Of a stretch of 64,000 bases of DNA, positions 25,017-41,176 are shown in pieces; position 1 is the first letter of the stretch; each line of letters starts with the position of its first letter. A model generated the notes under the pieces. The model searched no databases, was not told the origin of the DNA, and saw nothing but the letters and a program-made list of their open reading frames with translations. Both the position numbers and the translations under genes were made by a program. The stretch covers positions 1 through 64,000 of the forward strand of contig NZ_PJZH01000007.1 in NCBI RefSeq assembly GCF_002858715.1, written 5' to 3'. Source of the DNA: Chimaeribacter coloradensis (GTDB taxonomy: Bacteria; Pseudomonadota; Gammaproteobacteria; Enterobacterales; Enterobacteriaceae).

Positions 25017-26111
25017 TCACCTCTGCTGTGAGTCGCGGCTGCCCGGTGCAGCCTGGCTGTCCGGTGCGGCCGGCAGTGCGGCGGTCGGCCGTGCTGCCTG
25101 GGCGGCCGCCGGCACAGGGGCCGCTACCGGGGTCGGTTGTTGTTGTTGTTGTGAAGTCGGGGGTGCCGGCGGCGGTGTCGCGGGCTGGGCCGGTTGCACC
25201 GCTGCCGGTTGCACCGCCGCGCCGGGCTCCAGCGCTTTCAGCGCGTCAGGCTGGCTGATGTCCACGCCGGCGCTTTCGCTGTTTTCGCGCTCAATATGGG
25301 CCTGCGCCTCTTTATTCAGCACCAGGATGCTGATGCGGCGGTTGATCGCATCATCAGCCTCATGGTTTTTCAGCTGCATGGTGGAGCCAAGCCCCATCAC
25401 CCGCAGCACTTTGCCTTCGGTCAGGCCGCCGTAGACCAGCTCACGGCGGCTGGCGTTGGCGCGGTCTGCCGAGAGCTCCCAGTTGCTGTAGCCGCGTTCG
25501 CCTGTGACGTACGGCATGTCATCGGTGTGCCCGGCCAGGCTGATTTTGTTCGGGAAGTCATCCAGGATCGGGGCGATGGCGCGCAGGATGTCACGCATGT
25601 ACGGCTCTACCTGCGCGCTGCCGGTGCGGAACATCGGCCGGTTCTGGCTGTCGATGATCTGGATGCGCAGCCCCTCTTCCGTCAGGGTGATCAGCAGATG
25701 CGGGCGCAGCGCACGCAGGCGCGGGTCGGAGGCCATCAGCTCATCCAGGGTTTTATGCAGCTTTTCGAGTTTTTTCTTCTCTTCATCCTGATCGGCGTGG
25801 TTCAGCACCGCCTTATGGACTTCGCCCTCCTGGCGCGTCGGGTCATCGCCGCCGCCGGGGATCGGGCTTTCGCTGTCGCTGCTGCGCTGGCCGCCGGTGA
25901 TGGCGACCTTCAGCGGCGTGCGGAAATATTCAGCAATCTGCGTCAGCTCTTTCGGGCTGGCGATGGAGATCAGCCACATCACCAGGAAAAACGCCATCAT
26001 GGCCGTCATAAAGTCAGCGTAAGCGATCTTCCACGAGCCGCCGTGATGGCCGCCGCCATGCTTACCTTTCTTCTTTTTGACCACGATTACCGGGTGATTT
26101 TGCTGTTTCAT
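25017..26111 (-). CDS. motB: Flagellar stator protein MotB
   Basis: Peptidoglycan-anchored stator subunit. After a basic cytoplasmic tail, the single membrane helix (about 29-50) contains the proton-carrying Asp in [11 protein letters not shown]. The OmpA-like domain carries [10 protein letters not shown] and NWELSADRA. The 364-residue length exceeds E. coli MotB (308) by about 55 residues, owing to a low-complexity C-terminal tail rich in Ala, Pro and Gln (from about 300) with a short poly-Gln run. Start overlaps the motA stop. Confidence 0.96.
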   Translation of the reverse strand: MKQQNHPVIVVKKKKGKHGGGHHGGSWKIAYADFMTAMMAFFLVMWLISIASPKELTQIAEYFRTPLKVAITGGQRSSDSESPIPGGGDDPTRQEGEVHKAVLNHADQDEEKKKLEKLHKTLDELMASDPRLRALRPHLLITLTEEGLRIQIIDSQNRPMFRTGSAQVEPYMRDILRAIAPILDDFPNKISLAGHTDDMPYVTGERGYSNWELSADRANASRRELVYGGLTEGKVLRVMGLGSTMQLKNHEADDAINRRISILVLNKEAQAHIERENSESAGVDISQPDALKALEPGAAVQPAAVQPAQPATPPPAPPTSQQQQQPTPVAAPVPAAAQAARPTAALPAAPDSQAAPGSRDSQQR

Positions 26112-26989
26112 GCCTTCTCTTCCGCTGCGGCCGGGGATTTGGTTTTGCGCACGTGCTCCTCCAGCTCAACGAACGACGGGCGCTCGCTGGTGTAGAGGGT
26201 TTTACGGCCGAACTCCACCGCAATCTGCGGGGCGTAGCCGTTGATGCTCGACAGCAGCGTCACCTTGATGCACTGCATCATCTTGACGTTCTCCGCGCAC
26301 TTCTGGCGCAGCACCGAAGCCAGCGGGGAGATAAAGCCGTAGGCCAGCAGGATGCCGAGGAAGGTGCCGACCATCGCGTGGGCAATCAGCTCACCCAGCT
26401 CTGCCGCCGGGCGGTCTGCCGAAGCCAGCGCGTGCACCACGCCCATCACCGCCGCCACGATGCCGAACGCCGGCAGCGAGTCACCGATCATCGACAGGCT
26501 GCCCGCCGGCACTTCGCTCTCGTGCTCGAAGGTTTCGATCTCCTCATCCATCAGCGCTTCGATCTCATGGGAGTTCATGTTGCCGCTCACCATCAGGCGC
26601 AGATAGTCGGTGATGTATTCCATCAGCACTTTATCGGCCAGGATGCGCGGATAATTAGAGAAAATTTCACTCTCCGGCGGGGAGTCGATGTCCCGCTCCA
26701 GCGACAACATGCCCTGCTGGCGCGATTTGGCCAGCAGCCGGTAGAGCAGCCCCATCACATCCATGTAGACCGCTTTGTTGTATTTGGAGCCGCGCATCAG
26801 TTTCGGCAATGCCCGCATCGTCGCTTTGATCGACTTGCCGTTATTGCCGACGAAGAAGGCACCCACTGCCGCGCCGCCGATGATGATCAGTTCGGAAGGT
26901 TGATAGAGCGCACCCAGTTCACCACCGACCATCATGTAGCCGCCCAGGACGGCGCCTAAGACCAGGATGTAACCTATGATAACTAACAC
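26108..26989 (-). CDS. motA: Flagellar stator protein MotA
   Basis: Four-helix inner-membrane stator subunit that turns proton flow into torque on FliG. The 293-residue product has TM1-2 at the N-terminus ([22 protein letters not shown]), a cytoplasmic loop, and TM3-4 with the conserved prolines in DSLPAFGIV and FISPLAS. Overlaps motB by four bases. First gene of motAB-cheAW. The 156 bases to flhC contain only a partial match to a sigma-28 promoter (CCCGATG). Confidence 0.96.
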   Translation of the reverse strand: MLVIIGYILVLGAVLGGYMMVGGELGALYQPSELIIIGGAAVGAFFVGNNGKSIKATMRALPKLMRGSKYNKAVYMDVMGLLYRLLAKSRQQGMLSLERDIDSPPESEIFSNYPRILADKVLMEYITDYLRLMVSGNMNSHEIEALMDEEIETFEHESEVPAGSLSMIGDSLPAFGIVAAVMGVVHALASADRPAAELGELIAHAMVGTFLGILLAYGFISPLASVLRQKCAENVKMMQCIKVTLLSSINGYAPQIAVEFGRKTLYTSERPSFVELEEHVRKTKSPAAAEEKA

Positions 26990-27145
26990 GATGATTCCTT
27001 AATAAAATGGTTGGAAAGGCGGGGTGTTGCGCACAGCAGGAGAGGCCGGGCTTTCGCCGCGGGCACAGAACATCGGGGGGGTGGTGCTTGCTGAACCGGG
27101 CCGGCCTGGTGCCGGCCCCTGTTCAGGTGGTTGCCGTTATTCCGC

Positions 27146-27727
27146 TCAAACTGCGCGCTTGACCTGTTCGTCCAGCGTTTGAGGAGTTATATCGGCCATT
27201 TGCGGCGAAAGTTTACGTCTTTTTACTGCGCGGGAAGGTGGCTGGCACAGGCTGCACACAAAGGTGTTGGCCGGGTGGTGCGCATGGGTGATAAATGCAC
27301 CGTTGCAACAGGTGCAACCCGACATCTGCAACATGCCGCTGTCGACAAAGCGCACCAGCGTCCAGGCGCGGGTCAGCGCCAGCACCGGGGCCTCACCCGC
27401 CTGCTGCGGGCACTGCTCCAGGTAGAGGCGGTAGGCTTTGATCACCGCTTCCACCCCGTTGCAGCGCCCTTTCTCCGTCAGAAACAGGTAGATGTTGTAG
27501 AACATCGAGGAGTGGATGTTCTGTTCCCAGGTCATAAACCAGTCGGTGGAGAACGGCAGCATCCCTTTTGGCGGCGGGCTGCCGCGCAACTCTTTATAGA
27601 GCTTGATCAGGCGGCCGCGGCTGAGCTGGGTTTCACTCTCCAGCATCTGCAGGCGCGCGCCCAGGGTGATCAGCTCCATCGCCAGGTGGATATCCTTGGC
27701 TTCCTGAACAATGCTTTTCTCGCTCAT
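27146..27727 (-). CDS. flhC: Flagellar master regulator subunit FlhC
   Basis: DNA-binding partner of the FlhD4C2 activator that turns on flagellar class II promoters. The ATG at 27727 overlaps the flhD stop (TGATG) and gives 193 residues. Residues 10-60 are nearly invariant in the family ([20 protein letters not shown]). The zinc site is visible as CTCC and CSLC (four Cys). The tail is more variable. Confidence 0.97.
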   Translation of the reverse strand: MSEKSIVQEAKDIHLAMELITLGARLQMLESETQLSRGRLIKLYKELRGSPPPKGMLPFSTDWFMTWEQNIHSSMFYNIYLFLTEKGRCNGVEAVIKAYRLYLEQCPQQAGEAPVLALTRAWTLVRFVDSGMLQMSGCTCCNGAFITHAHHPANTFVCSLCQPPSRAVKRRKLSPQMADITPQTLDEQVKRAV

Positions 27728-28080
27728 CACATCGCCCTTTTCTTTTGTGCGGCGGCGGCGGAGTCTGCCTGCGCCTGGCTTTTGCGCATATTGCTGGATA
27801 ACAGGATGCCGGTGTGGATCTGCTGGAGATCGTCTACCCGCGAGGCCTGGGTCAGGCGCTCGATCGATTTGTGGTCTTCAAAGCGGAACTGGCAAAGCAG
27901 CTGATTGGTTTCCGCCAGTTTGACCATCTGCGGCAGGGTTAACTGCGCCAGTGCATCTGCCATGGCCTCATCAATTCCCAGCCGGAACATGGCTGCATCT
28001 TTTTCGTCATTGATTAAACGCTGTGCTAAAAGCAGATACGACAAGTTAATGTCATAAATATGTTTGAGTAATTCGGACAT
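27727..28080 (-). CDS. flhD: Flagellar master regulator subunit FlhD
   Basis: Partner of FlhC. The ATG at 28080 starts the conserved [21 protein letters not shown] and gives 117 residues; the frame is open 13 codons further, but that extension is not conserved. The dimer region and [17 protein letters not shown] are intact. The leader is long (about 270 bases from the inferred transcription start), as in E. coli. Confidence 0.96.
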   Translation of the reverse strand: MSELLKHIYDINLSYLLLAQRLINDEKDAAMFRLGIDEAMADALAQLTLPQMVKLAETNQLLCQFRFEDHKSIERLTQASRVDDLQQIHTGILLSSNMRKSQAQADSAAAAQKKRAM

Positions 28081-28332
28081 ACTCAGTAACCCCACCTGAC
28101 CATCTATGTTTCTTAACATAAATAGCTAAATAAATATCACATGCCCCAGGTGAATCCCCAGAACAAACCTTGATGACTTGGCCGGAAACGGCCGTAATCG
28201 TATTCCTGGCGTACTATAAAATAAGAGTTGACAGCTTAAAAACAGACCGATTGGTCAACAGAATTTGACGTTTTGCGGCGTTATTTCCTGAGGGAAACTA
28301 TTCCATTGCTGAAACGCTTTTACACACTTTCT

Positions 28333-28346
28333 TAGGATTATTCCTA
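28333..28346. promoter_or_regulatory. RcsAB box at the flhDC promoter
   Basis: On the minus strand TAGGAATAATCCTA matches the RcsAB consensus TAAGAATATTCCTA at 12 of 14 positions. It would lie just downstream of the inferred flhDC start, as the box does in E. coli, where it represses flhDC. This links motility to the system that induces exopolysaccharide genes. Confidence 0.8.
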
Positions 28347-28355
28347 ATTGGCGCA

Positions 28356-28361
28356 ACTCTA
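28356..28361 (-). promoter_or_regulatory. Inferred flhDC -10 element
   Basis: TAGAGT on the minus strand, placed between the CRP site and the RcsAB box. Transcription would begin near 28350, about 71 bases from the CRP centre, the spacing of a class I CRP-dependent promoter. No good -35 is seen, which is usual for CRP-activated promoters. Confidence 0.5.
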
Positions 28362-28413
28362 CTCTTCCTACCGGTAAGGACACAACGGAGGCGGGTAAGA
28401 ATTTTCGAAAAAG

Positions 28414-28429
28414 TGTGACGTGAGTCACA
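28414..28429. promoter_or_regulatory. CRP-cAMP binding site upstream of flhDC
   Basis: TGTGA-CGTGAG-TCACA, a perfect core CRP palindrome. The centre is about 340 bases upstream of the flhD start and about 71.5 from the inferred transcription start, indicating catabolite activation of the flagellar cascade. Confidence 0.88.
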
Positions 28430-29154
28430 AAAATAAAATAAATATTGGTCTAAAAAGCGTAAAAGTTTCGTTTAGGTCATCAAAATGCGCGTTAAAAATC
28501 ATGCCAATGTAAAAATCCGGCTAAAAACCCCCGCATTAAAGGCAAATATCTGCCCTTTTTGAGATCATTTCGAACTTGTGCATAAAAAAGTGGAATTAGC
28601 AGATTTTCATGCTGGTTTTTGATCCTTATGTCAGCGTGACCTGCTGTTTTATGCCTTTTTTCAGGAAAGTGAAGAGAATCAATCGGCTAGGATTTATACC
28701 AATAATTTCGCTTAATGAACGCGATTTAATTGGTTATTTATTAATCAACGGGATGAGAAAAGTTAAGAGTCGCTGTTGCTTGGGGGCAACAAGACAGGAA
28801 AGGTAAAAAAATGTGTCAGAGACGTGACAATGCCTCCCGGCCAGGTGGGCAGGATAGGCAAAAAGCACTTAATAGATGCGAATGGATATTATTTAATAAC
28901 TGGAATAATGACTATCGGCATTAATTAAAAAAACTTTAGCCTTAATAATAAAAAAAACAGGAGGTGTTGCATTATTGTTATTTTTTACCGGGTGCAGGTA
29001 TCGCTTATTTTCCCTTACCCGAGAGTTTTTCAGATTGCGGTCAGACGTGGGCAGAGTGACCTGAGACAGGCCGGGCCTGGCAGAACAGATTGCCCGCCAT
29101 GCAGCAGGGCAGCCTGCAGGCTGCCCTTTTATGCGCGTGGGGAGGAAAAGAGGC
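28430..29154. other. Long AT-rich intergenic region upstream of flhDC
   Basis: About 725 bases between the CRP site and yeeZ with no convincing gene. A 65-codon plus-strand frame at 28609 has no ribosome binding site or family resemblance. A perfect palindrome, AGGGCAGCCTG/CAGGCTGCCCT (29105-29126), is followed by UUUU on the plus strand and may stop transcription heading toward yeeZ. The rest could bind nucleoid proteins or further flhDC regulators. Confidence 0.5.
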
Positions 29155-29994
29155 TCAGCTGACCGGCATCCGGTCAGGGTCAGGGAACTGGTAGGCAAAC
29201 CCGAGTTCGCGGCAGATGCGGCTGCCGTCCACGATCTTCCCGGCGCTCTGGTCATCCGGCTCAAACTGCGGCGGCGTCAGCCCCAGCCGCGCGGCGGCGC
29301 TGCGGTAAAACACCGCTTTGGGCGGGTGCTGCGGCGCGCAGAGGTTATAGGTGCGGTTGCCGTCCGGGTGGCGGAGCAGCAGGCGGATGGCGGCGATCAC
29401 ATCGTCCTGATGCACCAGGTTCACGCCGTGTGAGCCGTTTTTGATGCCGGTTTTCCCCGCCAGGAAGCGGCCGGGGTGGCGGTCCTGCCCCACCAGCCCG
29501 CCGAGGCGCAGAATGTCCACCGCAATATTGGGCAACTGATTCAGCCAGACTTCCAGCTCTGCCAGCGCCCGGCCGCTGTGGGTCACCGGGTCAAGCGGGG
29601 TCGTTTCATCGACGTCGCGCGGCTGGTCGCCATACACCGCGGTGGAGCTGGTGACGATAATCCGCTTCACCTGGTGCGCCAGTGCGCTGTCCACCAGCAG
29701 TTGCACCGCCTGTAAGTAGAGGCGGCTGCCCTCCGGCGTGCGGCGCGCCGGCAGGGTGATCACCAGCGCGTCCACATCCAGCAGCTGCGCCAGGTCTTCG
29801 GCGTCACCGGCCATCTCCGGTGTAATCTCCAGCGGGTAGCACTCCACCCCCGCCATACGCGCGGCGTCCACCCCATCCGGGGTGGTTTTGCTGCCGACCA
29901 CCTGCATTCCGTCGGCGGCCAGGGCCAGCGCCAGCGGCATCCCCAGCCAGCCCAACCCCACAATTGCGACTTTTTTTATCGCCCCGTTTTCCAT
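29155..29994 (-). CDS. yeeZ: NAD(P)-binding epimerase-like protein YeeZ
   Basis: Short-chain dehydrogenase/epimerase-fold protein of unknown substrate. The ATG at 29994 with AGGAGA upstream gives 279 residues; longer in-frame extension to 30150 is not family-like. The N-terminal nucleotide-binding loop is VAIVGLGWLGMPLA, and SSTAVYGDQPRDVDE is typical of the fold. Position immediately upstream of, and divergent from, hisLG is as in E. coli. Confidence 0.88.
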   Translation of the reverse strand: MENGAIKKVAIVGLGWLGMPLALALAADGMQVVGSKTTPDGVDAARMAGVECYPLEITPEMAGDAEDLAQLLDVDALVITLPARRTPEGSRLYLQAVQLLVDSALAHQVKRIIVTSSTAVYGDQPRDVDETTPLDPVTHSGRALAELEVWLNQLPNIAVDILRLGGLVGQDRHPGRFLAGKTGIKNGSHGVNLVHQDDVIAAIRLLLRHPDGNRTYNLCAPQHPPKAVFYRSAAARLGLTPPQFEPDDQSAGKIVDGSRICRELGFAYQFPDPDRMPVS

Positions 29995-30165
29995 CTTCTC
30001 TCTCCTGCGGTGGTCTCTCTCTTCGTACCACGCTACGCCGCCCCACCCCGCCCGGCAATAGGACTGGCCTGAGAGCGGCGCGTGGCCATACTGTCTGCTT
30101 ATTCTATTACCCGGCGTGATGAATACTGCGCCGCGATGAAAAAAAATCATGCGCAGAAAAAAAGG

Positions 30166-30195
30166 TTGCGCGCGGCCGCACCGATGGTTTAGGTT
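30166..30195 (+). promoter_or_regulatory. his operon promoter
   Basis: TTGCGC (30166-30171), 18 bases, TAGGTT (30190-30195). The -10 is the one I recall for E. coli his. Transcription would begin about 57 bases before the leader peptide. Confidence 0.65.
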
Positions 30196-30258
30196 AATTA
30201 ACAGTTAAATCTGAACCGGCCACGCCGCCGGTTACCCCAAACAGACGAGAAAAAAATT

Positions 30259-30306
30259 ATGAAACGCGTTCAGTTCAACCACCATCATCACCATCACCCT
30301 GACTAG
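30259..30306 (+). CDS. hisL: his operon leader peptide
   Basis: Fifteen codons: Met-Lys-Arg-Val-Gln-Phe-Asn, six consecutive His, Pro-Asp, stop. Ribosome stalling at the His codons when charged tRNA-His is scarce favours the antiterminator. E. coli HisL has seven His in a row; this one has six. Confidence 0.97.
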   Translation: MKRVQFNHHHHHHPD

Positions 30307-30373
30307 TCTTTCAGGCGATGTGTGCTGGAAGACGTTTAACGGATCTTCCAGTGGCGGCAGAACGCGAGAGAAA

Positions 30374-30408
30374 AGCCCCCGGAAGAATCTTCCGGGGGCT
30401 TTTTTTTT
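30374..30408 (+). terminator. his attenuator
   Basis: Thirteen-bp stem (30374-30386 with 30388-30400) followed by eight U residues, 57 bases before hisG. Together with hisL this is classical transcription attenuation. Confidence 0.93.
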
Positions 30409-30465
30409 AACTCCTTCATCATAAAGAATTTTTTAAATCACAATTACGGGTAAGAGGGTGTCACC

Positions 30466-31365
30466 ATGCTGGATAAAACACGTTTACGGATAGCAATGCA
30501 GAAGTCGGGCCGCCTGAGCGAGGAGTCCCAGGAGCTGCTGGCCCGCTGCGGGATCAAAATCAACCTGCAGCAGCAGCGCCTGATCGCCTTCGCGGAAAAC
30601 ATGCCGATCGACATTCTGCGCGTGCGGGATGATGACATCCCCGGCCTAGTGATGGACGGCGTGGTAGACCTCGGCATCATCGGTGAGAATGTGCTGGAAG
30701 AGGAGCTGCTCAGCCGCCGCGCCCAGGGCGAAGACCCGCGCTACACCACCCTGCGCCGCCTGGACTTCGGCGGTTGCCGCCTCTCGCTGGCGGCCGCGCT
30801 GGACTTCGACTACACCGGCCCGCGCAGCCTGCAGAATGCCCGTATCGCCACCTCTTACCCGCACATCCTGAAACAGTACCTCGACAAACAGGGCGTGGAG
30901 TTCAAATCCTGCCTGCTGAACGGCTCGGTGGAAGTCGCCCCGCGCGCCGGCCTGGCGGACGCCATCTGCGACCTGGTCTCCACCGGCGCGACGCTGGAAG
31001 CCAACGGCCTGCGTGAAGTGGAGGTGATCTACCGCTCCAAAGCCTGCCTGATCCAGCGCGACGGCGAGATGCCGCAGGAGAAGCAACTGCTGATTGACCG
31101 GCTGATGACCCGCATCCACGGCGTGATCCAGGCGCGCGAATCCAAGTACATCATGATGCACGCGCCGAGCGAGCGGCTGGAAGAGGTGATCGCCCTGCTG
31201 CCGGGCGCGGAACGCCCGACCATCCTGCCGCTGGCCGGTGACCAGAACCGCGTGGCGATGCACATGGTCAGCAGCGAAACGCTGTTCTGGGAAACCATGG
31301 AGAAGCTGAAAGCCCTGGGTGCCAGTTCGATTCTGGTGCTGCCGATTGAGAAGATGATGGAGTAA
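30466..31365 (+). CDS. hisG: ATP phosphoribosyltransferase HisG
   Basis: First and feedback-inhibited enzyme of histidine synthesis, joining ATP and PRPP. The 299-residue long form has catalytic domains with [10 protein letters not shown] and the PRPP loop [14 protein letters not shown], and the C-terminal regulatory domain binding histidine. The start ATG 30466 follows AAGAGGG. First structural gene after the attenuator. Confidence 0.98.
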   Translation: MLDKTRLRIAMQKSGRLSEESQELLARCGIKINLQQQRLIAFAENMPIDILRVRDDDIPGLVMDGVVDLGIIGENVLEEELLSRRAQGEDPRYTTLRRLDFGGCRLSLAAALDFDYTGPRSLQNARIATSYPHILKQYLDKQGVEFKSCLLNGSVEVAPRAGLADAICDLVSTGATLEANGLREVEVIYRSKACLIQRDGEMPQEKQLLIDRLMTRIHGVIQARESKYIMMHAPSERLEEVIALLPGAERPTILPLAGDQNRVAMHMVSSETLFWETMEKLKALGASSILVLPIEKMME

Positions 31366-31367
31366 CC

Positions 31368-36935
<5,568 letters not shown>

Positions 36936-36942
<7 letters not shown>

Positions 36943-37547
36943 CTGAACAGCAAAAAGCCCGGCTTGACTGGGCAAAAACCGACAACCTGATGCCGGCCGT
37001 TATCCAGCACGCCGTCTCCGGTGAAGTGCTGATGCTGGGCTACATGTCCCCGGCCGCCCTGGAGGCCACCGAGCTGAGCGGCAACGTCACCTTCTTCTCC
37101 CGCACCAAACAGCGGCTCTGGACCAAGGGCGAGAGCTCCGGCCACTTCCTGAAGGTGGTGAGCATCACCCCGGACTGCGACAACGACACCCTGCTGGTGC
37201 TGGCCAACCCGATCGGGCCGACCTGCCACCTCGGCACCTCGAGCTGCTTCAGCCCGGCCGCCAGCGACTGGGGCTTCCTCTACCAGCTGGAGCAGCTGCT
37301 GGCGGAACGCAAAACTGCTGACCCAGCCAGCTCCTACACCGCCAGCCTTTACGCCAGCGGCACCAAACGCATCGCCCAGAAAGTCGGTGAAGAGGGCGTA
37401 GAGACGGCGCTGGCCGCCACGGTGCATGACCGCAACGAGCTGACCAATGAGGCGTCTGACCTGGTGTATCACCTGCTGGTGCTGTTGCAGGATCAGGATC
37501 TCTCCCTGAGCGATGTGATCGCCAACCTGCGCCAGCGCCACCAGTAA
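36936..37547 (+). CDS. hisI: Bifunctional phosphoribosyl-AMP cyclohydrolase/phosphoribosyl-ATP pyrophosphatase HisI
   Basis: Fusion of the cyclohydrolase (about 1-115, with zinc ligands in DCDNDT and GTSSCF) and pyrophosphohydrolase (about 116-203, with [13 protein letters not shown] and NEASDLVYH). It uses a GTG start at 36936 overlapping hisF. Last gene of the operon; a terminator follows within 25 bases. Confidence 0.97.
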
Positions 37548-37564
37548 CCCTGAGCGCCGCGCAT

Positions 37565-37602
37565 AAAAAAAGCCGCCGGGCAGCAACCCGGCGGCTTTTT
37601 TC
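37565..37602. terminator. Bidirectional terminator between hisI and gnd
   Basis: AGCCGCCGGG/CCCGGCGGCT stem (37571-37580, 37587-37596), six-base loop, flanked by A and U runs on both sides. It can serve hisI on the plus strand and gnd on the minus strand. Confidence 0.93.
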
Positions 37603-37629
37603 TGGATGGCGGTTACGCCGGGGCGGGGA

Positions 37630-39036
<1,407 letters not shown>

Positions 39037-39348
39037 TAGCAACTCCTGTCTGAAATATACGATAACCCGATTGCTGCATAACCCTCTGTTATCAGGGGAT
39101 TTAATGCGCCGGGCCTCACAGATGAACACCCGCATTGTACATGAGAAAAGGCGCCCGTGTACCTATCGCAGCCATTACATTCTTCTTACAACGCATGGCC
39201 GGTCAGAGACGCCCTGCCCCGCCTTCCTGCGGGCCTGCCGGAGTACTTTACCGGTAACATCGGAAAAATACAGGGCAAATTATGCCGGGCGGCGGTTAAT
39301 TTTGGCGGACAACGCCCTCCCCATCCGCCCAGGCCGCGCCCGCTGCGG

Positions 39349-40161
39349 CTATTTCACGCCGGGCAGCTCCGAGAGGCAGCGCTGATTAAGACTTTTACGC
39401 TGCCGGTCACTGAACCAGCCCCACTTGTTAAAATAGCGGATAGCCGACGTGATGTGGAACAGTAAAAACCGGACGTCGCGGTAGGAACGGCGCTGTGACT
39501 CATGGATCACCAGCGCGTCCGGGCAGTAGCGCACCACATGCTGCGCCTGGCAGACCCGGCGCGAGAGATCCACATCTTCCAGGTAGAGGAAGAAGCGGGT
39601 ATCGAACCCACCGACGTCTGACAGCGCGTGGCGGCTCAGCAGCATAAAGCAGCCCGAGAGCGACGGCGCAAAAAACGGTTTGCTGTAGTCCGCATTGCGC
39701 AGTTCATATTCGGTGTTGATATTGCTGGAGAAACGCGAGATAAACCGGCGGATCAGCAGCTGATAGGGTGACGGCAACAGTTTGCAGCCGTGTTGCAGGC
39801 TGCCGTCCGGGTAGACCACTTTCGGGATCGACAAGCCGGTCTGGTGGCGTACGCTGAACGCATAGAGCTTGTCCACTTCGCCCTGTTTAAAGGCGATATC
39901 CGGGTTGCAGATCAGAATAAACTCCGCCTGCTGGCGGTAACGCGTAATCACCGCGTTGTGGCCCGCCCCAAAACCGCGGTTCACGGGCAGGGTAATGATT
40001 TCCAGCTTCTCATGGGTCAGGGTAGAGAGCCAGCCGCAGTGGGCACCGTTATCCACGATGACCACTTTGGCAATGCTCTCCTCATTGAACAGCGAGGTCA
40101 GCGTTTCTTGAACATCCTGATACAGGTGCTTATACAGCACCAGAGAAGCAATTATTTTCAC
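39349..40161 (-). CDS. Glycosyltransferase family 2, WbbL-like (probable rhamnosyltransferase)
   Basis: GT-A fold enzyme probably adding rhamnose during O-polysaccharide synthesis. Visible are IVDNGAHCGWL, VNRGFGAGHNAVI, CNPDIAF (the DxD-like site) and FFLYLEDVDLSRRV, the WbbL signature. It ends with a short amphipathic basic stretch. The start is uncertain: GTG 40161 (MKIIASLVLYKH, 270 residues) fits the family best; GTG 40170 and TTG 40173 are also in frame and none has a good ribosome binding site. The rml genes in the same locus support rhamnose as donor sugar. Confidence 0.85.
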   Translation of the reverse strand: MKIIASLVLYKHLYQDVQETLTSLFNEESIAKVVIVDNGAHCGWLSTLTHEKLEIITLPVNRGFGAGHNAVITRYRQQAEFILICNPDIAFKQGEVDKLYAFSVRHQTGLSIPKVVYPDGSLQHGCKLLPSPYQLLIRRFISRFSSNINTEYELRNADYSKPFFAPSLSGCFMLLSRHALSDVGGFDTRFFLYLEDVDLSRRVCQAQHVVRYCPDALVIHESQRRSYRDVRFLLFHITSAIRYFNKWGWFSDRQRKSLNQRCLSELPGVK

Positions 40162-40175
40162 CAAAGACACCAAAA

Positions 40176-41102
40176 TTAAAGTCTGTTGAGCAGCACATAG
40201 GTGAGCGTGGTCAGCATACCCACCGGCTGCTGATGGTAGAGGCCGGACGCCGCAAACAACCGCAGGCGCGTCAGCAGGCCGCTGTGGCGGATCTGCCGGA
40301 ACGCCGCCAGCCGCCGGGCATTCTCAGGGGTCAGATCGCCTGCCACACGCATCAGTACCTGATAGTTACGATCGTTCCAGCCGGCCGCCCTGCCTTTGTG
40401 CGCCGCGATAAAGTTGCGCAGACGCCGCAAAGGGGACATACCGTTACCAATCTGGTTATTACCGTGCTGGCGGTAGAGTACCGTGGGGGTGGGATCAAAA
40501 AAGACAGCACCGCCGCAGCCACTGACAATCTGGTAAAGCGACCAGTCATGCACCACCATGGGCGTGCCCTGCGCCTTTTGCAACAGCCGCCGTGCCTGGT
40601 GATTAAAGACCATGGTGTTGCCGCTGGCAATGTTCTGCAGCAACGCATTGCCGAACCCCGGCGCTTTACGGTAGTCCGGTGACAGCCCGGTGGGGTGGCC
40701 CTCCGCATCCGTCAGCCGGGTGCGCGAGCAGTACAGCGCCGGCACCGACGGGTCAACCGTTTCCAGCCAGGCAACGGCCCGGCTGAGTTTGTCATCCAGC
40801 CAGACATCATCCTGGTCAGCAAAGGCATAATACGCTGCCCCGATCGCCGGATGACACACCATAGACATAAAATTGTCACAAAAACCCCGCCGCGGGCCGG
40901 TCAGCAACTGCCCGCTCACCCCCGGTTGCCGGACAAACTGCTCAATCAGGGCCGGGGTGGCGTCAGTCGAGCCATCATCAGAGGCCCACAGCGTCCAGTG
41001 CGGATACGTCTGCGCCCGGAAGGAGTCCAGCTGGGCAGCCAGGTGCCCGGCACCGTTATAGGTGCCAAGCAGAATGGCGACACGTTTTTCAGGTTGAGAC
41101 AT
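40176..41102 (-). CDS. Glycosyltransferase family 2 (O-polysaccharide locus)
   Basis: The 308-residue product from ATG 41102 has the GT-A core: VAILLGTYNGAGHL, WASDDGSTDATP and YAFADQDDVWLDDKL, the last typical of rhamnosyltransferases that act on O-antigen intermediates. The C-terminal quarter is basic with a hydrophobic end. The WbbL-like gene follows about 15 bases after its stop. The exact sugar and linkage cannot be read from sequence. Confidence 0.85.
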   Translation of the reverse strand: MSQPEKRVAILLGTYNGAGHLAAQLDSFRAQTYPHWTLWASDDGSTDATPALIEQFVRQPGVSGQLLTGPRRGFCDNFMSMVCHPAIGAAYYAFADQDDVWLDDKLSRAVAWLETVDPSVPALYCSRTRLTDAEGHPTGLSPDYRKAPGFGNALLQNIASGNTMVFNHQARRLLQKAQGTPMVVHDWSLYQIVSGCGGAVFFDPTPTVLYRQHGNNQIGNGMSPLRRLRNFIAAHKGRAAGWNDRNYQVLMRVAGDLTPENARRLAAFRQIRHSGLLTRLRLFAASGLYHQQPVGMLTTLTYVLLNRL

Positions 41103-41176
41103 CGTAACGGATTTTTCCTGGGTATAGAAAACCGGCAACAGAGGCAAAAGGCTCTGTTGCCGGCCGGAAATACAGG

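Noticed and set aside
26990-27145. Sigma-28 promoter upstream of motA
   Set aside because: Only a partial -10 match (CCCGATG) and no acceptable -35 at the right distance.
28609-28806. 65-codon plus-strand frame upstream of flhDC
   Set aside because: No ribosome binding site, no recognisable features, lies in AT-rich regulatory DNA.
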